This document shows positions 7,108 through 14,591 of a DNA stretch of 17,917 bases, one piece after another (positions within the stretch are counted from its first letter, which is position 1; every line of letters begins with the position of its first letter). The DNA lies in contig JBDTMC010000121.1 in assembly GCA_039934475.1 (NCBI GenBank), forward strand, positions 1 through 17,917, written 5' to 3'. The stretch comes from JBDTMC01 sp039934475. Lineage in GTDB: Bacteria > Acidobacteriota > Terriglobia > Bryobacterales > Bryobacteraceae. The notes under the pieces were generated by a model. It worked only from the letters and a program-made list of their open reading frames with translations, was not told the DNA's origin and searched no databases. Position numbers and translations under genes: made by a program.

Positions 7108-8304
7108 TTAACGGATCTCCGCCGGCACGGAGCCGGTGCCGACGCTGCGGCGATAGGCCGCGGGCGGCAATCCAAAGGCCTCCCGGAAAAGGGAATTCAT
7201 GTGTTGAACGGAACGGAAACCCGAGATCGCCGCCACCTCTTTGGGGGAGAGCGACGTATCCATCACCAATGATCTGGCACGCTCCAGTTGTGCATCGCGA
7301 ATCGCATTGTGTAGCGTGCGTCCTAGGGCGCTCTTAAATCTGGAGTCCAGTCCCGAACGCGAAGCCCTCACCGCAGCCACCACATCGGGAACCTTGATCC
7401 CATCGCAAGCGTGTTCCCGGATAAAAGTCATCGCCTTGGCAATTTGAATGTCCTCAAAAGGAAGGATATCGGTGGAACTGCGCGTGACCACTCCCACCGG
7501 ATCGACCACATAGTGATTCCTCTCCGGCAGCTTCCCACTCATAATATGGTCAAGCAGAGCGGCGGCTTTGTGGCCCATCCGTTTCGCCCCCTGCTCAATA
7601 CTGCTCAATAACGGAGTACTAAGGCCGCAGAGAACCTCGTCATTATCAACTCCAATCACGGCGACGTCCTCCGGCACACGCAGTCCGCAGATGCGCGAGG
7701 CCTCCAGCAAATGCCGTGCCCGATGATCATTGGCCGCCATCAAACCCACAGGCTTTGGGAGCGATTGCAGCCAGGCGCCAAGTGCCTGTTGGATGTCTGT
7801 CCAACGGCGGTTGCCGCGCTGCCGGCCGTGATAAACCTGGCACGTAAATCCTCGCTCTTTGAGATGGTGCGCGAACTCTCTCTCCCGTTCTTCCGACCAT
7901 CCGTTGACGGCGGTTTTAGGATAACCGTAAAAGCCGAAGCTGCGAAAACCGCGGTTCACCAGGTGCTCCGCGGCCAGACGCGCGATCGCCCGGTTGTTAG
8001 TGAAGAAATAGGGGATCTTCGATTTGGCATCGTACCATCCATAGCCGCTGCCAAAACCCACCGCCGGCAACTTCGATTCCACCACCCTCCGGGCCACGGC
8101 CGGATGATCGAAATTGGCGATGATGCCGTCACCCTCCCACGAACTAAGTTCCGGAAGCCTCTGGTCCTTCAGTGCACTCTCTTCGATGTACACGTTCCAT
8201 CGCGCCCCTGTCTGGAGGTACGCCGCAACTCCGCGGATCACCTGAAGATCGTAGGCCGTTGTCGCGTCGTAAATCAGCGCAACCCGCCGCATTTTGCTGA
8301 GCAT
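7108..8304 (-). CDS. XylR-type transcriptional regulator (sugar-binding domain + AraC HTH)
   Basis: A 398-residue regulator aligning end to end with E. coli XylR (392 aa). Residues 1-280 are a LacI/GalR-like periplasmic-binding fold (AYDLQVIRGVAAYL 17-30; GDGIIANFD 58-66; FGFYGYP 123-129; ANDHRARHLLEA 191-202; VPEDVAVIGVDNDE 210-223). Residues 285-390 are an AraC-type double HTH (IREHACDGIKVPDVVAAV 295-312; ERARSLVMDTSLSPKEVAAI 341-360). D193 corresponds to the ligand-binding Asp of E. coli XylR. The ATG at 8304 is chosen because MLSKMRRVALIYD lines up residue for residue with the XylR start; the frame stays open to 8391 without similarity. No clear ribosome site is visible. It is divergent from the TonB receptor operon and ends 6 bases from the dehydratase stop. 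The sugar it senses is unknown, and the family match does not prove xylose. It probably activates the receptor operon and perhaps the GH95/dehydratase genes. Confidence 0.92.
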   Translation of the reverse strand: MLSKMRRVALIYDATTAYDLQVIRGVAAYLQTGARWNVYIEESALKDQRLPELSSWEGDGIIANFDHPAVARRVVESKLPAVGFGSGYGWYDAKSKIPYFFTNNRAIARLAAEHLVNRGFRSFGFYGYPKTAVNGWSEEREREFAHHLKERGFTCQVYHGRQRGNRRWTDIQQALGAWLQSLPKPVGLMAANDHRARHLLEASRICGLRVPEDVAVIGVDNDEVLCGLSTPLLSSIEQGAKRMGHKAAALLDHIMSGKLPERNHYVVDPVGVVTRSSTDILPFEDIQIAKAMTFIREHACDGIKVPDVVAAVRASRSGLDSRFKSALGRTLHNAIRDAQLERARSLVMDTSLSPKEVAAISGFRSVQHMNSLFREAFGLPPAAYRRSVGTGSVPAEIR

Positions 8305-8328
8305 TATCGTATTAAACACTAACGCTTG

Positions 8329-8355
8329 GGGAAATCTGTAATTTTTGAGGGAAAT
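8329..8355. promoter_or_regulatory. Candidate XylR/AraC-type operator: GGGAAAT direct repeat, 20-bp period
   Basis: GGGAAAT occurs at 8329-8335 and 8349-8355, same orientation, 20 bp apart start to start, close to two helical turns. AraC-family activators typically bind such phased direct half-sites. The pair lies in an AT-rich island between the xylR-like gene and the TonB receptor gene. It is upstream of the predicted receptor promoter. Binding is inferred. Confidence 0.4.
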
Positions 8356-8372
8356 TTTATAAAAGATGCCGA

Positions 8373-8399
8373 TTGCCCGCCCGTACCGCAAGGTATAGT
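8373..8399 (+). promoter_or_regulatory. Possible promoter of the TonB receptor operon
   Basis: -10 TATAGT (8394-8399, 5 of 6 consensus) is preceded by a weak -35 TTGCCC (8373-8378) at a short 15-bp spacing. A suboptimal -35 with nearby direct repeats would fit an activator-dependent promoter. The leader to the ATG at 8454 would be about 48 nt. Confidence 0.4.
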
Positions 8400-8411
8400 A
8401 TCTAACTCACC

Positions 8412-8437
8412 GTTTGCCAGGGATCAAATCTGCAAAC
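8412..8437. repeat. Inverted repeat in the TonB receptor leader
   Basis: GTTTGC (8412-8417) and GCAAAC (8432-8437) are perfect inverted arms separated by 14 bases. They lie between the predicted transcription start and the ribosome site (8442-8450). It could be a protein-binding site or an mRNA hairpin just upstream of the Shine-Dalgarno. Confidence 0.4.
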
Positions 8438-8453
8438 ACCGAAGGAGGAATCC

Positions 8454-11400
8454 ATGATGATGGGCGAGTCTCTCCGGCCCCAGTTTAGGCCGGCCCTCAC
8501 AGCTTTGATTCTGTTACTTTGTGCACTAGGCTTGCACGCACAAACCAACACGGGGACTATATCCGGCGTTGTCACTGACTCATCTGGGGCTACGGTTTCT
8601 GGCGTCCAGATCACCGCTCAGAACCTCGAGACCAACGCTTCCGTAAAGTCGTCCAGTGCCGACAATGGAACGTATTCGATCACGTCCCTTCCCCCTGGCG
8701 TTTACAAAATATCGGCCGAAAAGACCGGATTTAAGACCAGTGTTTCCGATAATGTCCGGCTCGCTTTCAGCGGTCAGGCCAACCTCGACATCGCCTTAGC
8801 CCTCGGCAGCGTCAATGAGACGATTGCCGTGCAAGCTTCCGCCGTCGAGATCAATAGCGCGATTGTCGAAGTCGCGACGTCGCTGGAAGAAAAAGTCGTT
8901 AAGGACCTTCCCCTTCAGATCGCCAACGGCCGGCGCCAAATCGACTCCTTCGTGTTTCTCGTCCCGGGCGTGCAGGGAGACACCTTCTCCAGCCGCATCA
9001 ACGGCGGCGTTGATTTCAATAGCGAAGTCCTCTTCGACGGCATACCGATGGCGTCTTTCGAAACCAACGGCTATCAGACCGGGATCAACCCACCCTACGA
9101 AGCGATCGACGAATTCAAGGTGTTGACCTCGGTCTTCTCCGCGCAATACGGCCGCGGGCAAGGCGTAAAGAACTATCACTTCGCCCAGGGTACCAACGCC
9201 CTCCATGGCAACGCCTTCGACTTCGTTCGAAACACCGCTTTTGACGCCAGAGGATTCTTCTCGCCGACAACGTCAATCAATAAACAGAACGAATACGGCT
9301 TCACCGTCGGCGGACCCGTGTTCATTCCCAAGGTATACAACGGGAAGAACAGGACATTCTTCAATGCAGCGGTTAGCTGGTACAAGTTCCGCGGAGCTGG
9401 CCTGAACACTCAGTACACAGTGCCGACGGTAGATTTCCGCCGGGGCGATTTTTCAAAGCTAGTCGATGCCAGCGGCAACCTGATCCCAATCTACGACCCT
9501 CAGACCCACGCCCCCTTTGCGGGCAATCTGATTCCCGAATCCCGATTCAGCCCTACGTCGGCAAAAGTCATTCCGCTCATTCCCACCCCCACCGGGCCGG
9601 GACTCATCAACAACATCGGCCCCGGTATCCCCAGTTTTCCGAACGACAACCTGTCGTGGTCTTACAACGTGGCCCACAACATCACCTCCGGTCAGCGGGT
9701 GAATTTCACGAATTGGCGGACTTCCTCACCTAACCAGTGCCTGCTGGGAAGCAACATTGCCGGTTCCTTAAGCGGACTCTCGAACTGCCCTGGGGCCACC
9801 ACCGCTTATCTCGCCAACTACTCTCTCGCCGTTCGCCCCAATCTGATTGTGACCGCGGGCACCCTCTGGTTCCGCATTCTGAACAACCAGGAGGTGGGTG
9901 GTCCGCCCAACACGTCCATCGATTTCCCAGGGTTGCCAAAAGGGACAAAGATCGCATTCCCCCGCATGACGTTCGACGGCCCCACCGCCGCGCCGGTGCA
10001 ATTGGGAACTGGCTTCCAGGGCGACTACAACTTCCAGCCCGGCACAAGCACAGTGACCAACGTCCTCTGGGTGAAGGGAAAGCACTCGCTCAATATCGGG
10101 TTTGAGTATCGCCAGTCCCGTAATACCACGTCGATCTGTGAAGGCTGCCCGGCACGTTTTCAGTTCAGCAATCGCAGCACATCGCTGCCCGGCTCACCTG
10201 ACTTCGCCACCGCGGGACACCCGTTTGCCAGCTTTCTGCTCGGCATCGCCGACCAGGCAACGGCTTCCACCGGCCTTGCCGACCGCATATTCCGCAACTC
10301 ATCCTTCTCCAGCTATGTCCAGGATGACTACCGGGTGACCAAGAAACTCACCCTCAACCTCGGACTACGCTATGACGTGTTCGTGCCCGACACCGAAGAT
10401 ACCAATCGCATCGCGTTCTTCGATCCGACCATTGCCAATCCCGAAGCGGGTGGCAGGCTAGGCGCGCTCAGCAAGCCTGGCGACTGCGACTTCTGCACCA
10501 AGAAGAACACCATTGCCGACATTCACTGGAAGAACTTCGCGCCGCGTATTGGCTTTGCCTACGCCATGAACAACAAGACCGTCATCCGCGGCGGATACGC
10601 GATCGTGTATGGCTTGGGTGGCGCAAACGATCTCGGCCAAACGCGCATCAAGACGAATTTCCTTAATGGTTCGTCTGGGAACTTTGCGGCCATTTCTCAG
10701 GACGCCGGCGCCACACCAGGCTATGGATCCTGGGATCGTCCTTTCCCCTTACCCACCGTCGACGCCTTCCGGCCTGGCATCGGCAACGATCAATCTGTGA
10801 ATTACGCGGGCCGCTGGCAGGGCGCCGCTCCCTATATTCAGAACTGGACTATCGGCATGGAGCGGGAACTGCCCGGCTCCGTGCTGGTCAGCGTCAACTA
10901 TGTGGGCAACAAGGGCATTCGGCTGCCATCCAATTTGGAGAACCTGAATCAGGTGGATCCCAAATACCTCGGATTGGGAGCCACGCTCCAAGCCGATATC
11001 AACAGTCCCGAAGCAAGGGCCGCCGGAATCGGCTTGCCCTATCCGGGGTTTGTCGGCAGCGTCGCCCAGGCACTCCGCCCCTATCCTCAATACGCGGGCG
11101 TCACCAGCAATTTCCAGGAGACGGGTGTCACGCGCTACGATGCGCTACAAGCTACCGTTCAGAGGCGATTCGGCCAGGGACTGGAGTTCCTGGTCAGCTA
11201 TACGGCTTCCCGCCAAATGAGCAATACGGATTCCGGCTTCGGGACTTTCAATGGCGGGGCTGTGAACACCTTCAATCGCGCCGCTGAATATGGCATCGCT
11301 CCCAGCGACATTCCGCACACACTCGCCGTCAGTGGTCTCTACGAACTGCCCATCGGCACAGGCAAACGCTACCTCAACAAGCAGGGAGCAGCCGGGCGTG

Positions 11401-11870
11401 TGATTGGAGGCTGGCAGATCGGGTGGGTCACGCGCTACCAGAGCGGCACACCGATCGGTGTTAGCGCCAGTAACGTCCTTCCTATCTTCGGTGGCGGCAA
11501 CCGGCCCAATCTGGTTTCCGGCGTCGATCCCCAACTCAGCACCAGCGGCTTCGATCCGGCCAAGGACAAGCTCATCAACATCGCTGCGTTCTCACAACCG
11601 GCCGACTTTACCTTCGGCAACGCTCCGAGGGTAAACGGAAACCTGAGGAACTTCGCGTACTTGAATGAGAATATAAACGTCACCAAGTACTTTCGCTTCA
11701 CCGAAACCATCAACCTCCAGTTCCGCGCGGAGTTCTTCAATGTCTTTAACCGGGTTGTCTTTGGAGGTCCCAATTCGTCGTACTCGCCGACGAATGCAGG
11801 GTTTGGCTCCATCAGCGGACAAGGCAACACGCCACGACAAGGCCAGTTGGCTTTAAAGCTGAACTTCTAG
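8454..11870 (+). CDS. Oar-type TonB-dependent outer-membrane receptor
   Basis: A 1138-residue outer-membrane protein, expected to import or bind a large ligand using TonB energy. A Sec signal peptide (LTALILLLCALGLHAQ, cleavage about residue 29/30) is followed by a carboxypeptidase-regulatory-like domain (about 33-115: GTISGVVTDSSGATVSGVQI, then DNGTYSITSLPPGVYKI). Next come a plug domain (about 120-240, with SAQYGRGQGVKNYHFAQG) and a long beta-barrel. Barrel marks include GLRYDVFVPD, VSVNYVGNKGIRLP and the C-terminal QLALKLNF ending in Phe, as expected for BAM-dependent insertion. The length and the N-terminal domain are typical of acidobacterial and myxobacterial Oar-like receptors rather than small siderophore receptors. 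There is a strong AAGGAGGAA ribosome site 5 bases before the ATG. It is the first gene of a six-gene tight cluster, divergent from the XylR-type regulator. The ligand is unknown; the context suggests a carbohydrate. Confidence 0.93.
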   Translation: MMMGESLRPQFRPALTALILLLCALGLHAQTNTGTISGVVTDSSGATVSGVQITAQNLETNASVKSSSADNGTYSITSLPPGVYKISAEKTGFKTSVSDNVRLAFSGQANLDIALALGSVNETIAVQASAVEINSAIVEVATSLEEKVVKDLPLQIANGRRQIDSFVFLVPGVQGDTFSSRINGGVDFNSEVLFDGIPMASFETNGYQTGINPPYEAIDEFKVLTSVFSAQYGRGQGVKNYHFAQGTNALHGNAFDFVRNTAFDARGFFSPTTSINKQNEYGFTVGGPVFIPKVYNGKNRTFFNAAVSWYKFRGAGLNTQYTVPTVDFRRGDFSKLVDASGNLIPIYDPQTHAPFAGNLIPESRFSPTSAKVIPLIPTPTGPGLINNIGPGIPSFPNDNLSWSYNVAHNITSGQRVNFTNWRTSSPNQCLLGSNIAGSLSGLSNCPGATTAYLANYSLAVRPNLIVTAGTLWFRILNNQEVGGPPNTSIDFPGLPKGTKIAFPRMTFDGPTAAPVQLGTGFQGDYNFQPGTSTVTNVLWVKGKHSLNIGFEYRQSRNTTSICEGCPARFQFSNRSTSLPGSPDFATAGHPFASFLLGIADQATASTGLADRIFRNSSFSSYVQDDYRVTKKLTLNLGLRYDVFVPDTEDTNRIAFFDPTIANPEAGGRLGALSKPGDCDFCTKKNTIADIHWKNFAPRIGFAYAMNNKTVIRGGYAIVYGLGGANDLGQTRIKTNFLNGSSGNFAAISQDAGATPGYGSWDRPFPLPTVDAFRPGIGNDQSVNYAGRWQGAAPYIQNWTIGMERELPGSVLVSVNYVGNKGIRLPSNLENLNQVDPKYLGLGATLQADINSPEARAAGIGLPYPGFVGSVAQALRPYPQYAGVTSNFQETGVTRYDALQATVQRRFGQGLEFLVSYTASRQMSNTDSGFGTFNGGAVNTFNRAAEYGIAPSDIPHTLAVSGLYELPIGTGKRYLNKQGAAGRVIGGWQIGWVTRYQSGTPIGVSASNVLPIFGGGNRPNLVSGVDPQLSTSGFDPAKDKLINIAAFSQPADFTFGNAPRVNGNLRNFAYLNENINVTKYFRFTETINLQFRAEFFNVFNRVVFGGPNSSYSPTNAGFGSISGQGNTPRQGQLALKLNF

Positions 11871-11874
11871 CAGC

Positions 11875-12735
11875 ATGCAGGTAGGTTTGTTCTACAGGGA
11901 GCGCACGACAGTCTTCACGGACTGGCTGCGCTCCTTGCTCGTTTTGATCTGCCTTGCGGCGGCTCTGGGGACACCCCTTCGATCAGAAGACGGTTCGGAT
12001 CTACTTACCCTCGGTGTCAAACAACTCCGCAGCGGATCCACATTCGCCTCCGCGCGGACCCTGCGACAAGCCGTAAAAGAGGGGAATCCGCGGGCGCACC
12101 TCTTCCTGGCAGAAGCCTACTTCGTCTTGAATCAACACGCTCTATTCGCCGCGGAGATTGCCGCCGCTAAAGCCGCAGCGCCCACCCAAGCCGAGCCTTA
12201 CTACATTGAAGGCCGGCATACGCTCCTGGTCGAGGGCAATGCGCAAACGGCGGTGGAACAATTCAAGCTGGCGCTCTCCCGCGATCCGGAACATATCAAG
12301 GCCCAGTGTTACCTCGGAATCGCGCTTAGGAATCTGCAACGACACGCCGAAGCGGAAGAGCATCTGAAGACCGCCGTGCAACTCGCGGAAACCGTCAAAG
12401 TGCCGTTCTACCTTCCCTATCAGACCCTCGCGGAACATTACCTGGATCAAGGCAATAGCACAGAGTCGGAACGGTGCATCAAGGTTGCGGTGAAACTTTC
12501 CCCCGAAGTCCCCCTGAATCAATTCCTGCTTGGCAAAATCCTGTGGGCTCGATCCCAACCGGCAGACGCGGTGGCCGCCCTCCGCTCCACCATCCAACTC
12601 GATGAAGCGTTCCTGGAGGCTCGCTACCTGCTGGCGCGCATCCTCGAAAAGCAAGGTGATACCATCGGCTCCAAGCAGGAGTTCGCTCAGTTCCAAGCGC
12701 TAAAGGAAGTCTACGGTGCGGGTCGCCTTCGTTAG
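11875..12735 (+). CDS. Exported TPR protein (TPR 1 of the operon)
   Basis: A 286-residue tetratricopeptide protein. A hydrophobic segment (about 17-35, RSLLVLICLAAALGTPL) after a short basic N-terminus is a signal peptide or membrane anchor. TPR-like helical pairs fill about 40-285; the clearest are NAQTAVEQFKLALSRDPEHI (122-141) with KAQCYLGIALRNLQRHAEAE after it, and the QPADAVAALRSTIQLDEAFLEARYLLARIL region near the end. TPRs mediate protein contacts; the partner is unknown. It starts 4 bases after the receptor stop without a visible ribosome site, so translation probably depends on ribosomes finishing the receptor. It overlaps the next gene by 20 bases. The role is unassigned; in an envelope operon headed by a TonB receptor it may be a surface or periplasmic scaffold. 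Confidence 0.85.
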   Translation: MQVGLFYRERTTVFTDWLRSLLVLICLAAALGTPLRSEDGSDLLTLGVKQLRSGSTFASARTLRQAVKEGNPRAHLFLAEAYFVLNQHALFAAEIAAAKAAAPTQAEPYYIEGRHTLLVEGNAQTAVEQFKLALSRDPEHIKAQCYLGIALRNLQRHAEAEEHLKTAVQLAETVKVPFYLPYQTLAEHYLDQGNSTESERCIKVAVKLSPEVPLNQFLLGKILWARSQPADAVAALRSTIQLDEAFLEARYLLARILEKQGDTIGSKQEFAQFQALKEVYGAGRLR

Positions 12736-13477
12736 TTACGTGCCACCTTGTCTCGGAATGTTGTTCTGCCTTCTACTGCACGCTCAGTCGATTTCCGTTC
12801 CCTCCGGCTCCAAAGGACCGCAGGCTAAATCCGGCGCCGAGCTAGACGCGTTTGGTCTTCTCTATGAGGCGCACACGCCAAAGGATAGCGCGGCCGCTGC
12901 CGAGTCCTTTCTGCGGTCCTATCCGGATTCCGAATTCGTCGAATACGCAGCGATCGCCGCCATGCATAGCCACCACGACATGGGTTCATGGAAACGTTCC
13001 AAAGAACTGGCGGAACTGGTTCTCAAAATCGACCCCGACAACGTGGACGCCTTGCTCCATCTGGCGCGCCTGCTGATCGATCCGGAACACGAAGACAAAG
13101 GAAATCTGGGGGAAGCCGGCCGCCTCGCCGAGCGCGGCCTCACCAAGCTCAAGACGATGAGCATTCCCCGCTCCGCGAATAGCCGCGATTGGTTGCGAAC
13201 CAGGAACTCTTTTACCGCGATTGGCTCGTCCGTCCGCGGTTGGGTATGCTTTAGAACTGGGGCCAAAGACCGCGCTATCGATTACCTGAAAGAGGCTGCA
13301 CGTTTGGATCCGCAAGGTGAATACTTCTATCGCTTGTCTCTTGTGGCCGAAGCCAAACGGGATGTGAAAGGGTCGCGCGATTGGGCTTCTCAGGCGATTC
13401 AAGCAGGACCGGAATGGATCGGCGTCTTGGCTCGGCGGCAACTGGCCGCCCTGGAGGCGTCGTGCGATGACCGTTAG
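12716..13477 (+). CDS. Exported helical-repeat (TPR-like) protein, unknown function
   Basis: A 253-residue protein starting with GTG at 12716, preceded by AAGGA 8 bases upstream (12703-12707). The N-terminus is a signal peptide (CLGMLFCLLLHAQ, cleavage probably after LHA), the same LHAQ junction as in the receptor. The rest is helical and TPR-like but divergent: AAAAESFLRSYPDSEFVEYA (58-77), KELAELVLKIDPDNVDALLH (95-114), GAKDRAIDYLKEAARLDPQG (183-202). The first repeat resembles tol-pal/outer-membrane-lipoprotein style repeats (FLRSYPDS). No enzyme motif is seen. It overlaps the first TPR gene by 20 bases and the next gene by 11, so it is translated as part of the operon. I do not recognise a named family. 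Confidence 0.8.
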   Translation: MRVAFVSYVPPCLGMLFCLLLHAQSISVPSGSKGPQAKSGAELDAFGLLYEAHTPKDSAAAAESFLRSYPDSEFVEYAAIAAMHSHHDMGSWKRSKELAELVLKIDPDNVDALLHLARLLIDPEHEDKGNLGEAGRLAERGLTKLKTMSIPRSANSRDWLRTRNSFTAIGSSVRGWVCFRTGAKDRAIDYLKEAARLDPQGEYFYRLSLVAEAKRDVKGSRDWASQAIQAGPEWIGVLARRQLAALEASCDDR

Positions 13478-14591
13478 ATCTCTGTATTGCTTTGTCGCAC
13501 TGACCGCCTTTTCGGTTAGCGTCGGATGGTCACAGACGAATGCGACGGAGGCCGCGGTCGAGGACCTTTATGCCGAGGCGCTAGCCGCCAGACGAAGCGG
13601 CGATCTGAACGGCGCCATTGCCAAATATCAGGCCATCCTCAAGCTGAGCCCTAAACTAGCAGCCGCCCATAACAACCTCGGGCTTCTCTATTTTCAACAA
13701 AGCAATTTTCCGGCGGCCGCGCAGGCGTTTGAGCAGGGTTTGCTGGCCGATCCGAAGATGACGGCGAGCCTGACTCCGCTTGGTTCCGCCTACTTCCAAA
13801 TGGCGCAGTTCGCAAAGGCTAAGGCGGTTCTGGACCGCGCAGTCCGTCTCACCCCTCGCGACGAGAACGCGCAGCTTTATCGGGCTCGTACGATGTTTTC
13901 GCTAGGGGAGCGCGAAGCCGCGGCCGATGCCCTTCAGAAACTCCTGGTACAAGCGCCACACAATATTGAGGCCCTCTACACGCTCGGCCAGATGTACATG
14001 CAGCTCGCCCAGGTGACGCTCAAACAGCTCAACAAAGAAGCGCCGGACTCTTATCTCAGCAATCTCGTCTCAGGCCAGTTGCTGACCAGCATGGAAGACT
14101 ACGACGGAGCGTTGGCCCAATTCAAGAAGGCGCTGGAAAAGCAGCCCGGGTTCCGAGGTGCGCATTACAACATCGGAAATATCTATTGGCTGGAAGGCAA
14201 ATGGACCGAAGCCATCGTAGAGTTCAAGCAGGAACTTGGCGCGGACCAATTCAACTGCCTGGCACATTGGAAGATCGCCAACAGCCTGCTGAATTTGAGG
14301 GAAGACCAGAAGACCGCGCTCTCTGCGGCGCAAACCGCGCTGCAACTCTGTCCGGACCTCGCCCAGGCTCATCTGGATTTGGGACGCTTGCTGGCCGACA
14401 CCGGCGACTACCCCAAAGCAGTGGAGCATTATCGTCGCGTGCTCCAACTCGCCCCAGAGGAATCGACAGCGCACTTTCACCTCGCTACTGCCTACCGGCG
14501 CATGGGGAAGACTGAGGAAGCCAACGCAGAAACGCGGATCCTGCAGGAGATGTCTCCCAAAGCGCCCGCACCGCAGGACCAGCGGAAGTGA
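13467..14591 (+). CDS. Exported TPR protein with about ten repeats (TPR 3 of the operon)
   Basis: A 374-residue protein with a Sec signal peptide (YCFVALTAFSVSVGWSQ, cleavage near residue 22). Almost the whole mature chain is tandem TPRs with the 34-residue period, from about 31 to 366. Good units include LNGAIAKYQAILKLSPKLAA (47-66), FPAAAQAFEQGLLADPKMTA (81-100), YDGALAQFKKALEKQPGFRG (212-231) and YPKAVEHYRRVLQLAPEEST (315-334). This is a superhelical binding scaffold with no catalytic motif. A GGAGG ribosome site (13453-13457) lies 9 bases before the ATG inside the previous gene; the two genes overlap by 11 bases. It overlaps the next gene by 4 (GTGA). It may organise the FG-GAP proteins or bind the receptor, which is inference only. 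Confidence 0.9.
   Translation: MTVRSLYCFVALTAFSVSVGWSQTNATEAAVEDLYAEALAARRSGDLNGAIAKYQAILKLSPKLAAAHNNLGLLYFQQSNFPAAAQAFEQGLLADPKMTASLTPLGSAYFQMAQFAKAKAVLDRAVRLTPRDENAQLYRARTMFSLGEREAAADALQKLLVQAPHNIEALYTLGQMYMQLAQVTLKQLNKEAPDSYLSNLVSGQLLTSMEDYDGALAQFKKALEKQPGFRGAHYNIGNIYWLEGKWTEAIVEFKQELGADQFNCLAHWKIANSLLNLREDQKTALSAAQTALQLCPDLAQAHLDLGRLLADTGDYPKAVEHYRRVLQLAPEESTAHFHLATAYRRMGKTEEANAETRILQEMSPKAPAPQDQRK

Noticed and set aside
7118..7145. Hairpin near the convergent ends of the dehydratase and XylR-like genes
   Set aside because: A CGGCAC/GTGCCG stem exists inside the XylR-like coding end but has no T-tract; this is easily expected by chance in GC-rich DNA.
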